Shown in pieces: positions 43,337 to 55,047 of a stretch of DNA of 64,000 nucleotides (position 1 is its first letter; each line of letters begins with the position of its first letter). The notes under the pieces are model-generated. The model was not told the origin of the DNA. It saw only the letters and a list, made by a program, of their open reading frames with translations, and did not search any database. The DNA is taken from assembly GCA_037043235.1 (NCBI GenBank), contig JAWRVZ010000038.1, positions 1,489,501-1,553,500 of the forward strand, in the 5' to 3' direction. Made by a program: the position numbers and the translations under genes. This stretch comes from Rhodeus uyekii. Taxonomy: Eukaryota; Chordata; Actinopteri; Cypriniformes; Acheilognathidae.

Positions 43337-44664
43337 CACATGGCCATGTTCAGCACTGATTACACCATTGTACCAAATTCATTAGCGTCAATCATTCTTC
43401 CAGCCCTCCACTGGGGCTATTGTTGCACCTGTAGACTCCTAATTACGTGCTGGAAGACCAGCAGAGCTACAGCCTTCTCCACTGCTGAGAAACGAAAAGA
43501 AAAAAAAAGAGGTAGAGCAGCAGCGAGATGTGCCCAGAGAAAAGATGGCATGATCAAGTCAAATCATTTCCGGCAATTACCGCGACCGCCCGAGATCCAG
43601 AACCGCAGTTGAATGGCAATATTGCGCAGCAACCAGGGCATCACAATCACACACTCCATGGATGACTGCGTTAAAATCTCCAAAGCTGCTAATTATCCTG
43701 TGTACTAGGACAGGCTCATTTTAGAATGTTCAAGCGACGTTGAATTGTGGTGAACAGCAGACAAAATTACCCTTTTGGAAAAGAGAAGAAAAGCAAAGCA
43801 TGTGAAAAACACTACATGGCTTAAGTTAAAGCTAGGGCAATGTTTTTCATAAAAAAGCTTTCTGTTATACAGGTTGTAACATCTTGACAGCAATCAATAA
43901 CAGAAGTGGTCTAAATATTAAACAATCTATAAGCATATCTTCTATGGAAGTCTCAGGACCAAAACCTGTTCATTCAATACAATGTTCTTGTCAACATATG
44001 TACTTCCATACCTTCACACAGACACCAACGAGTTCTGTAAGATTATGCCGAGTTGTAGACAGACAGTCACCGAGCACCACAAACAAAAAACAGACGCCTT
44101 TTACAGTTCCTCCCGAACCAAAACAACGAGCTTATGCTGCGTTTCATGCCATGTAGCTAAAGCATAATTTAGTGACGTTCTAGTCGGAGTCGTTCTCGTC
44201 CTCATATTTACACTTCTATGTCAACATCAACCGCAAAATGAATCTGCAGCAGTCAGGTGGTACAAATAAGAGCTCTGTAAGTTGTTGACGTTCATTATTA
44301 TTGTAATGTTATGTGTTTGGTGACATTTGGTAAATTAACGGCATCTTTCGTGATGCTTTGCAGACTCTGCGCTGGCTGTGAGTGTTCATGTGTTTTGGAG
44401 ACAGGGTTGGATATAGTGCTTTGCTAGCCACTACGAACAAAGAACAAAGAATCACTAAACACCCTAGCTTTAATTTCGATCTGTGGAGATCAAACAAACC
44501 TGCAAATGGTTCCTCTGAAACAAGATGTACCTGCAACCATAGAGATCAAAATGGTTAAAATAGTACAGGGATAAAACAACATTAGCTCCAGTGGAAGCAA
44601 CCAGTGGAAGACAGAAGTGTTTGAGGTCATTATTTTTGTAATTCTGTTTGGTATTTTTTGTGTT
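43337..44664. other. Unassigned; balanced non-repetitive block at about 43340-43680
   Basis: AATCATTTCCGGCAATTACC with nearby CpGs in 43550-43620 looks like single-copy, possibly regulatory sequence. Frames at 43884-44167 show no domain. No repeat recognised. Confidence 0.3.
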
Positions 44665-45572
44665 ACACTAACATTCAAAGGTTTGGTGTCGGTAAGATTT
44701 TTTATGTTTTTGAAAGAAGAGTCTTATGACAACTGAGGCTGTTCAAAAATAGAGTAAAAATAATAATACAGTAGTACCTCAAGATACGAAAGGCTCAACT
44801 TACGAAAAATCCAAGTTACGAAAGCAAAGACATTTTTACTGTCCAATTTTTTTGGACAGCATCCCTCCCATCATGCATCTTCTATACGTACGTGCTGGTG
44901 TGCTTTAGCTCAGCCACTCCGCACCCGAAACTTTAAATTTTGTATGTGTTTTCGTAAAGTTAAGTGTACGTACGTACGTTATCTGCCGTTTGTCCTCCTC
45001 CTCCGCCGCCACTTTCGGAGATAGCCTCACTCGAAAGGTAAGCTTCGACATTTTACGTTATTTCATTATTTATAAGTCAATTTAGCTTTATTATGAAATT
45101 GAATGGGGTGTTTTTAGAGGGCTTGGAACGGATTAGCCATTTTACATGTAAAATGTGTTCCAAGATACGAAAAACTCATTATACGAAGGCCGCCTCGGAA
45201 CGGATTAATTTCGTATCTCGAGGTACCACTGTATTTTAAAATGTAATTTATTCAGCAAAGCTGAATTTTCTGCATCATTACTTCAGTCTTCAGTGTCACA
45301 TGATCCTTCAGAAATCATTCTAATACGCTGATCTCAAGAAATGTTTCTTATTATTATCAGTGCTGAAAGCAGTTGTGCTTTTTAAAATTTTGGTGGAAAC
45401 TGTGATGTTTTTTGTCAGGATTCTTTGATGAAGAGCAGCATTTATTTAAAATAGAAATCTTTTGTGACATTTTAAAAGGTCATTACTCTTACTTTTAATA
45501 AATTTAGTGCAAATCCTTGATGAATAAAAGTATACATTTTTCTGATCCCAAACATTTTAATGGAAAAGTCTC
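44665..45572 (+). repeat. Nearly complete ACTACCGTTCAAAAGTTTGG MITE carrying a nested element
   Basis: It begins ACACTAACATTCAAAGGTTT and ends GATCCCAAACATTTTAATGG, the family's inverted ends. Landmarks TTCAGTGTCACATGATCCTT, CAGAAATCATTCTAATACGC, CAAGAAATGTTTCTTATTAT and CTTGATGAATAAAAGTATAC are in order. A Tigger-like element (44769-45231) interrupts it, so the MITE is the older insertion. It is the fullest of at least seven copies of this family in the window. Confidence 0.8.
44769..45231. mobile_element. Tigger-like MITE nested in another MITE
   Basis: The left end CAGTAGTACCTCAAGATACG and the reverse complement of the right end, CAGTGGTACCTCGAGATACG, match except at two positions. TA flanks both sides and completes the host MITE when removed. 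ATACGAAAGG and TTACGAAA subterminal motifs recur at both ends. A GTACGTACGTACG run lies inside. No transposase frame in 463 bp. Confidence 0.85.
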
Positions 45573-46129
45573 TCTGCTCTATTTAATAGTCATGGATTCA
45601 TTCCCAGGGAACAGGAATTCTGATCAAATGCCGAATACACTCCAACACTGAACAATAATTTGATATCGAGTCATTTAACAGAATCTCAGACAGTCTGAGA
45701 TCCTCTGTTTGAGGGTGTTGGCTTTAAACTGGTACAGCCAAAGGACACTGGTCTCATCAACCCCATGAACACCCTTTACCCTTCAACTTTTTCATTCTTC
45801 CATTGTCCAGGGACCAAAACTGTGTATTCAACCGTGCAAATGCCAGCATTTTGAAGTTGGTGGTTCGAAAACAGACTTACTTGAGTTATTTCTGCATCGG
45901 TCCATTTTTCCATACACGAGGCTCACATAGTGTAGCATACAAGCATAACTAACCCGAGCTCCCCATGGTGCTCTCTGAATACACCGCTGGAGGCATTCAA
46001 CCTCCTCCAGCAGGAGCCCTGTCCAGCGTCCAACTGTGACCTGCATTTCGCAGGGGACACGCGAATGTGAATCACAATTCTGACATGCACATATCCATCT
46101 TTAAACGTAAGCTGTTTTTCATACAGCAG
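45573..46129. other. Unassigned; GC-richer block at about 45836-46050
   Basis: A 72-codon minus frame (45828-46046) lies in a balanced block with CCTCCTCCAGCAGGAGCCCT. It predicts MQVTVGRWTGLLLEEVECLQ and on, which I do not recognise. It could be an exon or a transposon scrap; no splice signals convince me. Confidence 0.25.
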
Positions 46130-46340
46130 TTTTGTTTTTGAAAGAAATTAATACTTTTATTAAGAAAAGATGCATCAAATTAACCAAAAGTGACATTTAT
46201 AATTTATCCAAATTAATGCTTAAAAAAAATGGATAATTTCTGAAAGGATCAGGATGACTAAATTCTAGAGTAATGACGATGAAAGAAGAAAATACAGCTT
46301 TGCATTACAGGAATAAATTGCATTTTCTCAAAGCTTAACA
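46130..46340 (-). repeat. ACTACCGTTCAAAAGTTTGG MITE, end and interior
   Basis: TTTGAAAGAAATTAATACTT, AAAGATGCATCAAATTAACC, CAAAAGTGACATTTATAAT and CAGCTTTGCATTACAGGAAT follow the family order in minus orientation. Confidence 0.7.
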
Positions 46341-47042
46341 CATTTAAGGAGTTCATGTACATGTAAAGTATATGAATCAAAAATTAATGAACCGTGGTAC
46401 TCAAATGGGTTGCAATTTTATATCTCAATCACTTAATTTATTGATACTGCTCGCTCATTTTTATGACAGCTATTTAAATATGCACTGCTGATTCAACAAG
46501 AAATTTAAATTGACCTTATTTATGTCCATGTTGTTAGTCTTTAGTGCACGATTAATCGGTGCGTGCTATTCTAATGAATAATGTATTTAACTTTGTAAAC
46601 TATATCTAAATAAATATAATATATTGCACCACAATGATGATCTTTTTTATGGTCCAATCAATCCGATCCAATCAATCTGTTGCATATCCTATTTATATGA
46701 ATGAATTTATTAATGGTATTAATTCAAGATGAATCGCTTTAGATAATCATTAAGATTGTTATTCCTTTACTTGGGTGTTAAGGTGCCATTAGAGCATGTA
46801 ACTGTTCAAAATAGATCACACCCTTGAGGACGAGTATACTGCCTGATACAGCCTCCTCAAAGATAGGCGCTGAGTATCTTGCCAGACTTCAGCTGAGATT
46901 TACACCACCAGATGTGCATGGTGATGTGATTTCTGCTGATGCACTGCAGCTGCGACGTGGCTAGGCCTTTTGAATTGGCAGTGGCACCTGCTGCTGTAAG
47001 CTGTGTGTGAGGATTTCAGAGAGACTATTGACTTGACCCGCA
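46341..47042. other. Unassigned; non-repetitive block from about 46770
   Basis: The first 400 bases are AT-rich. From about 46770 to 47117 composition is balanced with no repeat recognised, leading to a strong donor-like site at 47118. Confidence 0.3.
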
Positions 47043-47117
47043 GGTCAGTCCAAGCAGCCAGCTGATTACATGAGCCATAAAACTCCCTATGCCAGGACTT
47101 TTCTTGGGATCATGCAG
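47043..47117 (+). other. Candidate exon ending at a consensus splice donor
   Basis: ATCATGCAG|GTGAGTTG at 47117/47118 is a full-consensus 5-prime splice site. One frame upstream is open back to about 47040 and reads QSKQPADYMSHKTPYARTF, with an ATG at 47069. CCCGCAG at 47036-47042 could be an acceptor, but it has a poor pyrimidine tract. The product is not recognised. It could equally be a chance donor in non-coding sequence. Confidence 0.15.
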
Positions 47118-48379
47118 GTGAGTTGAATCTACAGACATTTTTCTGTAAAAAAATTACACTTACAAATGTCTACATGTCACTGCGTTAGATAACAAACTGT
47201 CAAACCAAGTGGCATTTTTTTAAACAAAGACAGCACAATTTAAGCTAGCCAGGGGAGTGGTCTGCAGTTTTAGCCAATCAGAGCCAACTATTATTATTGA
47301 CTTGAGTCAATTATTTTGCTCATACCAAATGGATAAAGTTTGGGCAAACCAGGGCTGCATTTCCCAGAAGCATCGTAAGCCTGACTTCATCGTAAAAACG
47401 ACTAGAAACACTGTATTATGCTGCCAGGCCAGTGTGAGGAACCTTTGTAAAGAAACACTACAAACTTATAGACGGAATATGGAATACGCAAGACGGCACC
47501 TTATCAAAAATGTGTGTATGCTTTTGAGTTTTTACTAAAATATTCTAAAAAGCAAAAGTTATGAAGTAAAGAGAGGTTAGAAAAATGTACCGCTTAGTTT
47601 GATATTTAGTTATCTAATGCAATGACATTTTTAATTGTTCAAAAACTGTTTGAGGCAACTATAGGAGGTACAGCTATAAAGAGAAGAAAGTTGGCTTTGG
47701 ATGCCTTTTTGACGAAAGAATAATGGGAGAGTGCCAGAGAGACTGAGAAAACAGATAAATCCAGGCTGAAAGAGTGACAGTTGCCAGGTTATCTCAAACA
47801 GAAACTCGCATACGTATAAAGCCAACACGTCAGCAGTGGTGTGACTCACTGTACAAATAAACTGCTAAATCTGTTCGACGCATGAGGCTGAAGGTCACAG
47901 GGGAAAATGCTTCTGAAAAAACAAAACACAAACAAATCAAATCAAATAAATAAAAAGTCAATCAGTATCTTTAAAAAATGGCAGTTGCGTTGAGCATTCA
48001 TGAATACGAACAAAAGTTGTTCTTTACCCAAGGATATCTCAAAAAAAGTTTGGTAGCTAAGACAGAAAAAAAAATGACGTACAGCTTTCATTCATCCTCA
48101 TGAATACAACACTTAGATATCTATTCAAGAGTTTCAATGCCTCATTATAATGCTACAACGTTTGCACAGTTATCATAATTTGACTTCAAAACACAATAGC
48201 ATCTCATACTTACAGACTCAATACATACTCAAGCTCTGCAGTGGCTAAAGAGTTTATCTGCAGGGAATACACCTTAAACCGCAGCACTAATCTTATTAAA
48301 GAAACTGGAAGCACGAACGGTAGAACGATTGTGGCTTGTAAATGAAACGGCTCAACAAAAGGTGCAAAATATTCAATTA
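47118..48379. other. Unassigned sequence
   Basis: Frames up to 93 codons (47257-47538) without domains. No repeat family recognised. Confidence 0.35.
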
Positions 48380-48700
48380 AGAGCCACTAATGATTTGCAA
48401 ATCTTTCTCTTGTCCCTGCAGACCGCATGCGACCCCTTAAATCAGGTTATAGGCCTGGTTTAAGTATCGCTTTCAGACGTTCTTTGTACTAATTTTTTAC
48501 CACCTTTCCCACTTAAATTGCTCAGACTCTTGTAGCTCTCTTTAATTCAATGTTGTTTTATGAGATTTCATGGATGATTGTGCATTACTCTAATTGCAAA
48601 TCCGCTTAAGTCGCCCGAGGTGGTCACCAGACAAACAGGCCTGGCATTGGTTTTTAATGAAGGTTGTGCTAGTGAAGTGCCTGAAATGATGACAATGGAG
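48380..48700. promoter_or_regulatory. Candidate conserved non-coding element
   Basis: A non-repetitive block with a perfect palindromic octamer-type site, GATTTGCAAATC (48392-48403), a second TAATTGCAAATCC and TTTAATTCAATGTTG. CpG-containing TTAAGTCGCCCGAGGTGGTC and balanced composition differ from the AT-rich flanks. No open frame is meaningful. Regulatory role is inferred from appearance only. Confidence 0.22.
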
Positions 48701-51700
48701 TCAGTGATAAAGCTGTGCATATCAAACAATGAATTAAACATTTATCTGAAGTGAAATCTCACGGTTGAGCTCTAGGGATTCAGTCTTAGCTTCAACGCTT
48801 GGGCGAAATTCCAGCTGAAAGATGGAGTTACACAATGTTGCACGCTGTCTAATAGCTGATTCCATTTCACTGGAAGCAGACTTGACTGACATCCCACAAT
48901 CCTGTAGGTTTACTGGCCTGAGAAAGCATGTGTTTAAAATCAAGCAATAACTTTTACACTCAAGGCCATATGGTGGAAATTAAGGCCATAGATCAACTCA
49001 TCGCTCCGTTTGCCCGAGCTTTGCCACATTCTACCTACGCTAATTGCTTGATTTTATACTCCCTATTTAAAAAAATCCTCTCAAGTACTTGCCAACCAAC
49101 TTTTGGATTGATGAGTTTGTTATGAATGGAAATTTAGATATTGAGAACACAGGTTTGGAATTGTATTGTTATCAGCGTTGGTAATAGAGAACTGGGTACG
49201 GCTGCATCATAAATTGGGATGTCAAATACACACCTCAGCTAGTTAGTCACTGATATCACCCTTCAAATCTGTAAAAAGTAGCATTGATGAAAAGCAGAGT
49301 ATTTTAATCTTTCTTGTTATGGTTGATGAATTATTTTTTTGACTCACCATGTCAATGGTAATACATGTTGGAAAATACATGTTGTTAACAGTTTTTGAAC
49401 ATCTGAAAACTGTACTAAAGTACTCTTGACAGTGTTTTTTATGCCACTGTTTCATGTTATCTAGACCCCAATGGCAAATAAAAATGTACAGTATTCTTTA
49501 CTGCAGTTGTGATATAAGATTGTCAGAATAAAAACGTGCACGTCTCCTTTAATGGCATTCCTTTTTTTGCTCAATGTTCAGTGTTCCTGAACAATATTAG
49601 CCAGACAGTAAGTAGAACATGATCTGAAGCAAGGCATGAATCAACTTTGACCTTGTCTGTAATAATTTCCCTGAGGAAAAAAGGCATTCAGTGGCCTCTT
49701 GTAAGGAATGTACCCAGTTGCACATGATACAAGCTAGACTGCATTTGAAAGACTTGATAAATGGGTGTGTCACTGCAGTGGGCAAACACACGGTCGACAC
49801 ACACCAAAAGAACACAGGTTATTTTCCATTCATGTCACCACAACACACATCGTCTTCAACATGCTGTGTCCCCATGATTTGATCATCCACTAATGGGAAA
49901 TAAACCAGCTGTCACCACAAAGAGAAAATTATCTGTCAGACCTGCATGTATTCCAGAGGTTACACAATACTAAGAAACATGCTTAACTATGCAAACGGTA
50001 AATTATTAAGATGAACAGATTAGCAGAAATTCTCTCATAAGTTATTACACATTATGATCAGATACGTGAAGCAGACAATTCCTAGTGACTGGGCAGTAGG
50101 CGTAATAAAATGTGCTGTACTTTATACATTGAATGACTAAAGTTAGCATGCCGCCTTCTGTGATGACAGGTTGGCAATTAGCTACCATGCTCAATTTATC
50201 AAAAGTTGTTACAGTACAGCAAGTAATTTTAAAAGTACATTTTATGTAGATTTTTCACAAGCACATGTTTATTGGAATAATATGTAAGCAACTTCTGTTG
50301 TCAAAGAAAGCAGCTAGCCATAGCCTAGCCACCTTGCTAACACAATAAGAAAGCTGAATGACTATATTTAGCTCACCGTTTCAGGCAAGCTGCAATATAT
50401 TACAAGACCTTAAATATGCCCTGAAGGGTTAGGGGTCACAAACTAAAATATGAAGCACATTTTAACATCCAGCTAAGTGGAACAAGCAGATGCTGTATTT
50501 GCCCTGGGGAAGCGGCTTTAGCTTTGTGTTTTAGAGTGAGTGCTTGTAATGCATCTTCTGCAGCAGGTGATTTTTTAGGAACTCAAAGAAAACATAAGGC
50601 AAACAAGATGGTTTCATTTAGTGGAGTCTGACGGTGCAATATACCTGGACTTTTTTGGGTCCATATGGTACGGTTAGCGTCATCAGAAGTGGCAGCTGTT
50701 AACTACTGTAGCTAGGTAACAATGAGAAGAGAAAATGCTTGTTTCACTGTGTTATAGAAATATTTGCCCTTTTGGATTAACCGACAAAATGCATACAGCA
50801 GATGTGAGAAGCGCAAGCTGCTCTCCAAAAGGCAATTTTTTCAGTGGCGAGAAACAATGAGAAATACATTGTGCTATAATAAATGTGACACCCAGACCAA
50901 TTTTCAGGCAAACTGGTTAACTGCTGTGAACTTAAGTTTAGACAACCACTTGAACCACATGCTGACATCATGATAATGGACCAAAAAATATAACACTGGA
51001 ATTACTCAAAGATTTTTTTCCGTGATAAAAATACTGACAGATAGAGACAAATACTGACAAATTAATACAGCTCAAGCATTTAAATCAGCATACGACAAAA
51101 CTGCAGCACACACTTATAATAAACAGAGCCTTATCATCTGTTGGTGTGGATGCTAATATATTTATCTTTATAATTATCATTCTAAATGGGAATGAGTTGG
51201 TGGTATGGGTAAAATATTTTTTTATATTAAAAAGTAAAATAGAATAAAGCTCAATCAGTTAAAATTGTCTTTTTTTTAAGTTCTTGGCGCCTAAATTCAG
51301 CTCGGTTTATATATTTATATTTTATATAGAACTATTTTCTTAATGCATGTTATTGATGTTATTTTGAATGATTCATCCATGCATGTTTAATTTGTTTGTT
51401 TTTTACCTTGTAATTTACCTTCAATCATTTCATCCAATCATCAACTGATGCACAGAAACAAGACTCTACCTTACATTTTCTTCTTTGTGCTAGTCTGCTG
51501 CACTTGGATGCATATCACAATATGGAAGAAATTATCTGTTGCTATTTCCATTACACTGCAACTTTAATAGGGTATGTAGCCGGATCATAATCCATTGACT
51601 TTTGTCACTTACTTTGAGTATAACCAGTATCAGCTAGTATTCATCCGAGTTCAGACCACCACTTAAAACTGACACATAAAAAAAAAGGAATATAAAACAC

Positions 51701-52699
51701 CCACAACTCATGTGTGAAGACATGAATTCAAAAACGGACCATTTAAACTCCACATGGACAAGTATGGGATTACTTTGCGGGCATCACTGGAACCATTTCA
51801 GTTCAGTTAAAAATTCAACAATCAATTCTGATTTTCATTTTCCCAGATCTGTCTCAACTACAGTTCCTAATCAACAACCCCCCTGCTGCTGTTGTTTATC
51901 AGGATACAGCTGAATTACAGATCATCCGCTTTCCTCCCTAAAATAAACTCCCTTTAGAATCAATAATCAGCATCCCTACCAACACATGAGAGCAATTCAC
52001 ATGAGAAAACACTTGAGCGGCATCTCTCATGCCATAAATCATCTTTTGTTGCACATTCGTCTATCTGTCATCGTTGTTTATAATTTAACCCTGCAACTGT
52101 GCAAGAGAGGATCTGCAAAAAACACAAACACTGCCAGGACAACAAATAGCCGTATCATTCACTCACACATGTTGCGGAGGGTCAGTGTGTCCTCAGACAT
52201 ATGGCTCCATTTCTGTCTGTCAGTCGATGGCGGAGCTCCAACCCCAACCACAGATGAAGATGGCGATAAGAGGCCTAATACCGTCTCCAAAACACCCATC
52301 CATGGGAACAAAGATCCCTCGAGTGGCTATGGGCCAGTCTTGGAGAAAGCAAGCAGCCCTTTTGCTTGCAACACTTATGCATCCTGGGGGAATACTAGTG
52401 TCTATATTATTATTGGTTCATGCAGCAATCTTGCCTGTCTTTCCTAGAAACCCATACATTAGCAGCCAGGAACAGGTGTTTGCTCCTGTCAGGCTGCTCA
52501 TAGTCACCAGTCATTTTCCTGACAGCAGTCAAGTCCGCATTGAATTGCATTTTACCTGCTTAACTACAAATCGGTGGTTAGTTTAACGATATGTTGCAAA
52601 ATGATACTGCATGACTAAAAGACTCAGCAAATGTCTTCAGTGTCACAAATGCATTTTTATTGCATTTATTTTCCAGAAAGCTGAAGAGAGCTGTTGGTA
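48701..52699. other. Long unassigned stretch
   Basis: About 4 kb with no transposon or simple repeat of note and no gene recognised. The longest frames are 153 and 133 codons on the plus strand at 51986-52586. They overlap in different frames and have no domain or codon pattern that persuades me. AT-rich parts (51140-51400) alternate with balanced parts (48730-48960, 52150-52560). Confidence 0.35.
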
Positions 52700-53150
52700 T
52701 TCCTCAAGCCTCTTCAATTTACCTTGTTTGTCGGTAACATCTGACAGTCTGCACTGAAAACGAGGCTGTTGCTTGCCTCCTGACAGCCAATGAATTACTC
52801 TAGCTTCTGACAGGTGTCAGGCCTGGCAAACCTGCTGTTCATTTCGTCAACCGGGAGATTATATGTAGTCCGAGAGATATGGCGCTGTCAGTGTACACCT
52901 GCAAATTCCTAACCTTGAGGCTCCCCAGGATGGATTCAAGCGCTTTTTGGCCATAATTAATGAATGCACACATGCGGTTTCCTCGTGCTGCAAGTTTATG
53001 ATCAAGGTGAAAAATATCACAGCAGTGATTTTCATCGATCTTGTAAATGCGCAGATGCGTGCACATGCCAGCACGCTTTGTAATGCACATATGGCCAAAA
53101 TCAAATTGTTTATACACGGCAACCAAAGAACCCATTCATCTTCAGGGCTA
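52700..53150. promoter_or_regulatory. Candidate conserved non-coding element
   Basis: Balanced, non-repetitive sequence with GGCCATAATTAATGAATGCA (homeodomain-like ATTAATGA), TTTATGATCAAGG, TTTTCATCGATCTTG and ATGCGCAGATGCGTGC. A 98-codon minus frame (52839-53135) is open through it but shows no known domain. Its residues do not look like a structured protein. The block resembles developmental enhancer sequence; this is inference. Confidence 0.25.
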
Positions 53151-54439
53151 ATCTAGACATGTCAGGTTATTTAAATCACCGGTCTGGCTTGTTACAGAGG
53201 AATTCCTGTCATGTTCCAAATAGGCCTGGGTGATATCGCCAATTAAAACACAGCAGAATTAGAAATTAGATGATGTGCAATCTATATTATGAGAAAATGT
53301 AAGTGTCTTTTGACCTTGGATGCATGTAAACCTATTGTAGATGACCTAAATTAGGAAGCATAATAAAGTCAATTCAAATTCCAGCTCTAGAACCTACTAA
53401 ACCAGTATTACAATTTGATCAACACATCATTTCACTATTGCCACCATTTTACAAAGCAACATCTGTCAACCATTCACAGCCTCTCAAGACTTATAACTCA
53501 ATCAGCACTCTTACACAGTGCAATTTGACAGTGAAATGCATCTATAAACCCTTGACAGCACACAGGTACGGCTTTTAACCAGAACCTAAAATTAATTAGC
53601 AAATCTTAATAGACCCTCCATTTACACCTCAAACTCAAATGAACCCATCTCTCAAATTTCACGCACATGAGAAGAAAATCAAATTCGTTTAAACGTTTTG
53701 ATTGACTCCAACTCCGTGATAAATAGAGATGGGCCTCTTGTAGATATAAATCAGGACATTCACTTGCCATCTTCTCCCCGTTTTCAATATTCATGTCAAT
53801 ATTCCAAATCCCGTGTAGTTATTCATTTACATGGAAATGAGCTGAGGTGTCATGAGTCATGAGTGTCATGAGTCATGACATTATGTGGATGAACGCTGCA
53901 ATCCCCCTGACTATAGCAGGCTAAAGCCTCAAGCTCAGACTGCACTGGAAATATCACACACATTCACATTCGCACTATACATACAAATCACAAAAGGTGC
54001 ACTGTGAGCCCGTTTGTGAAAGCTTTAGTTATTTATTAGTTCATTCCAAACCTGTATGTTGTTGTTTTTCCCATATAACACAAAAAGTCAGAAAACAAGT
54101 TACGATCAGATTTGTTCTTCACACAAAGCTAAGCTATTGTATGCCTCAAGTGATTTATTTGTTTCATGAGACTTATATGGATTGTTCTATCAGGTTTTTT
54201 GTTTGTTTCAGTGATATATTTAGATTTTTGGTCTATGTAAGCATGTCTTTCAACATTTGAAGCATCTCAATGTTTTTTCAAAAGCTCTGCATTTTTAAGA
54301 CGCCACGTTAAAAATAGTTAGAAGCATGCATTCTATTCTCTTCCACTCTGCTGCGTCTAGATGTTCCCCAACACAAGAATGCATCCTTAACATGTATGGA
54401 AGGCTCCTTATGGTGTTTTTAAAAATACTTTTTGGAGCT
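53151..54439. other. Unassigned; paired AP-1-like sites and a MITE scrap
   Basis: Two ATGAGTCAT palindromes lie 16 bases apart at 53852-53860 and 53868-53876 inside a duplicated GTGTCATGAGTCATGA. CATTCCAAACCTGTATG with TATAACACAAAAAG at 54040-54085 is a scrap of the AGTTCACCC-type MITE interior. Nothing else recognised. Confidence 0.4.
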
Positions 54440-54690
54440 TAATAGTCATAGTTAAACAAAAACTAAATATTTCTACATATTGTTTTTGTTAATTTAAAGC
54501 TGAAATCAACTAAAATATAAAAACTTAAAAACTAAAATTTTACCTTGTTGGTAAATATTGAAATGTAACACATTTAAGCTGAAGAAAAACTAAAATAAAT
54601 ATAAATGAAAGCTAAATTTGAAATATTTTTTTAAAAACTATTTAAATGACAACTGTACACAACAATATAACTAAAACAATAGTATATAAT
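54440..54690. repeat. A-rich interspersed repeat, third copy
   Basis: AAACAAAAACTAAATATTTC, TTAAAAACTAAAATTTTACC, AAATGAAAGCTAAATTTG and CTAAAACAATAGTATATAAT follow the pattern of the copies at 9715 and 14490. A Tigger MITE inserted at or next to its end. Confidence 0.5.
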
Positions 54691-54694
54691 AATA

Positions 54695-55047
54695 CAATAA
54701 TCTCTCGCCACTTCGCGGTTCATGTTTTACGGTCTCAGTGCATCGCGGAATTTTCAAAAATATTCATCGAAAAATAAAAATTCAAAAATACCGCCATATC
54801 GGCGGAAAGCAGCGTTGTTTTAGCGTGATGCGCGAGAGAAATGGTTTCCCAGGATGCCAGACATAGAGAGAAACTCTCTCAGAGGCTTTATAGACACCCA
54901 TGACACTCAAACAAGACACGTGATTGGGTCCCCGCGTGAGATCGACCAATGAGAGCACGAGTGGATGTATCCCGTGTGCTGATTGGCTGATCCTACTTCG
55001 CGGATTTTCACCTATCGTTATTAACCGCAATAAACGAGGGATCACTG
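54695..55047. mobile_element. Tigger-like MITE (CAGTAATCCCTCG family), second copy
   Basis: The ends are CAATAATCTCTCGCCACTTC on the left and CAGTGATCCCTCGTTTATTG (reverse complement) on the right. TA duplication is intact on both sides. The interior matches the copy at 35145-35523 along its length with small indels, including loss of the GCGGGGGGGTTCC part. Frames inside are not genes. Confidence 0.82.

Noticed and set aside
43019..43612. Frames rich in Thr-His or Val-Cys
   Set aside because: Translations of the CA microsatellite.
51986..52586. 153- and 133-codon overlapping plus frames
   Set aside because: They overlap in different frames, lack any domain and have low-complexity composition; more likely non-coding, possibly conserved, sequence.
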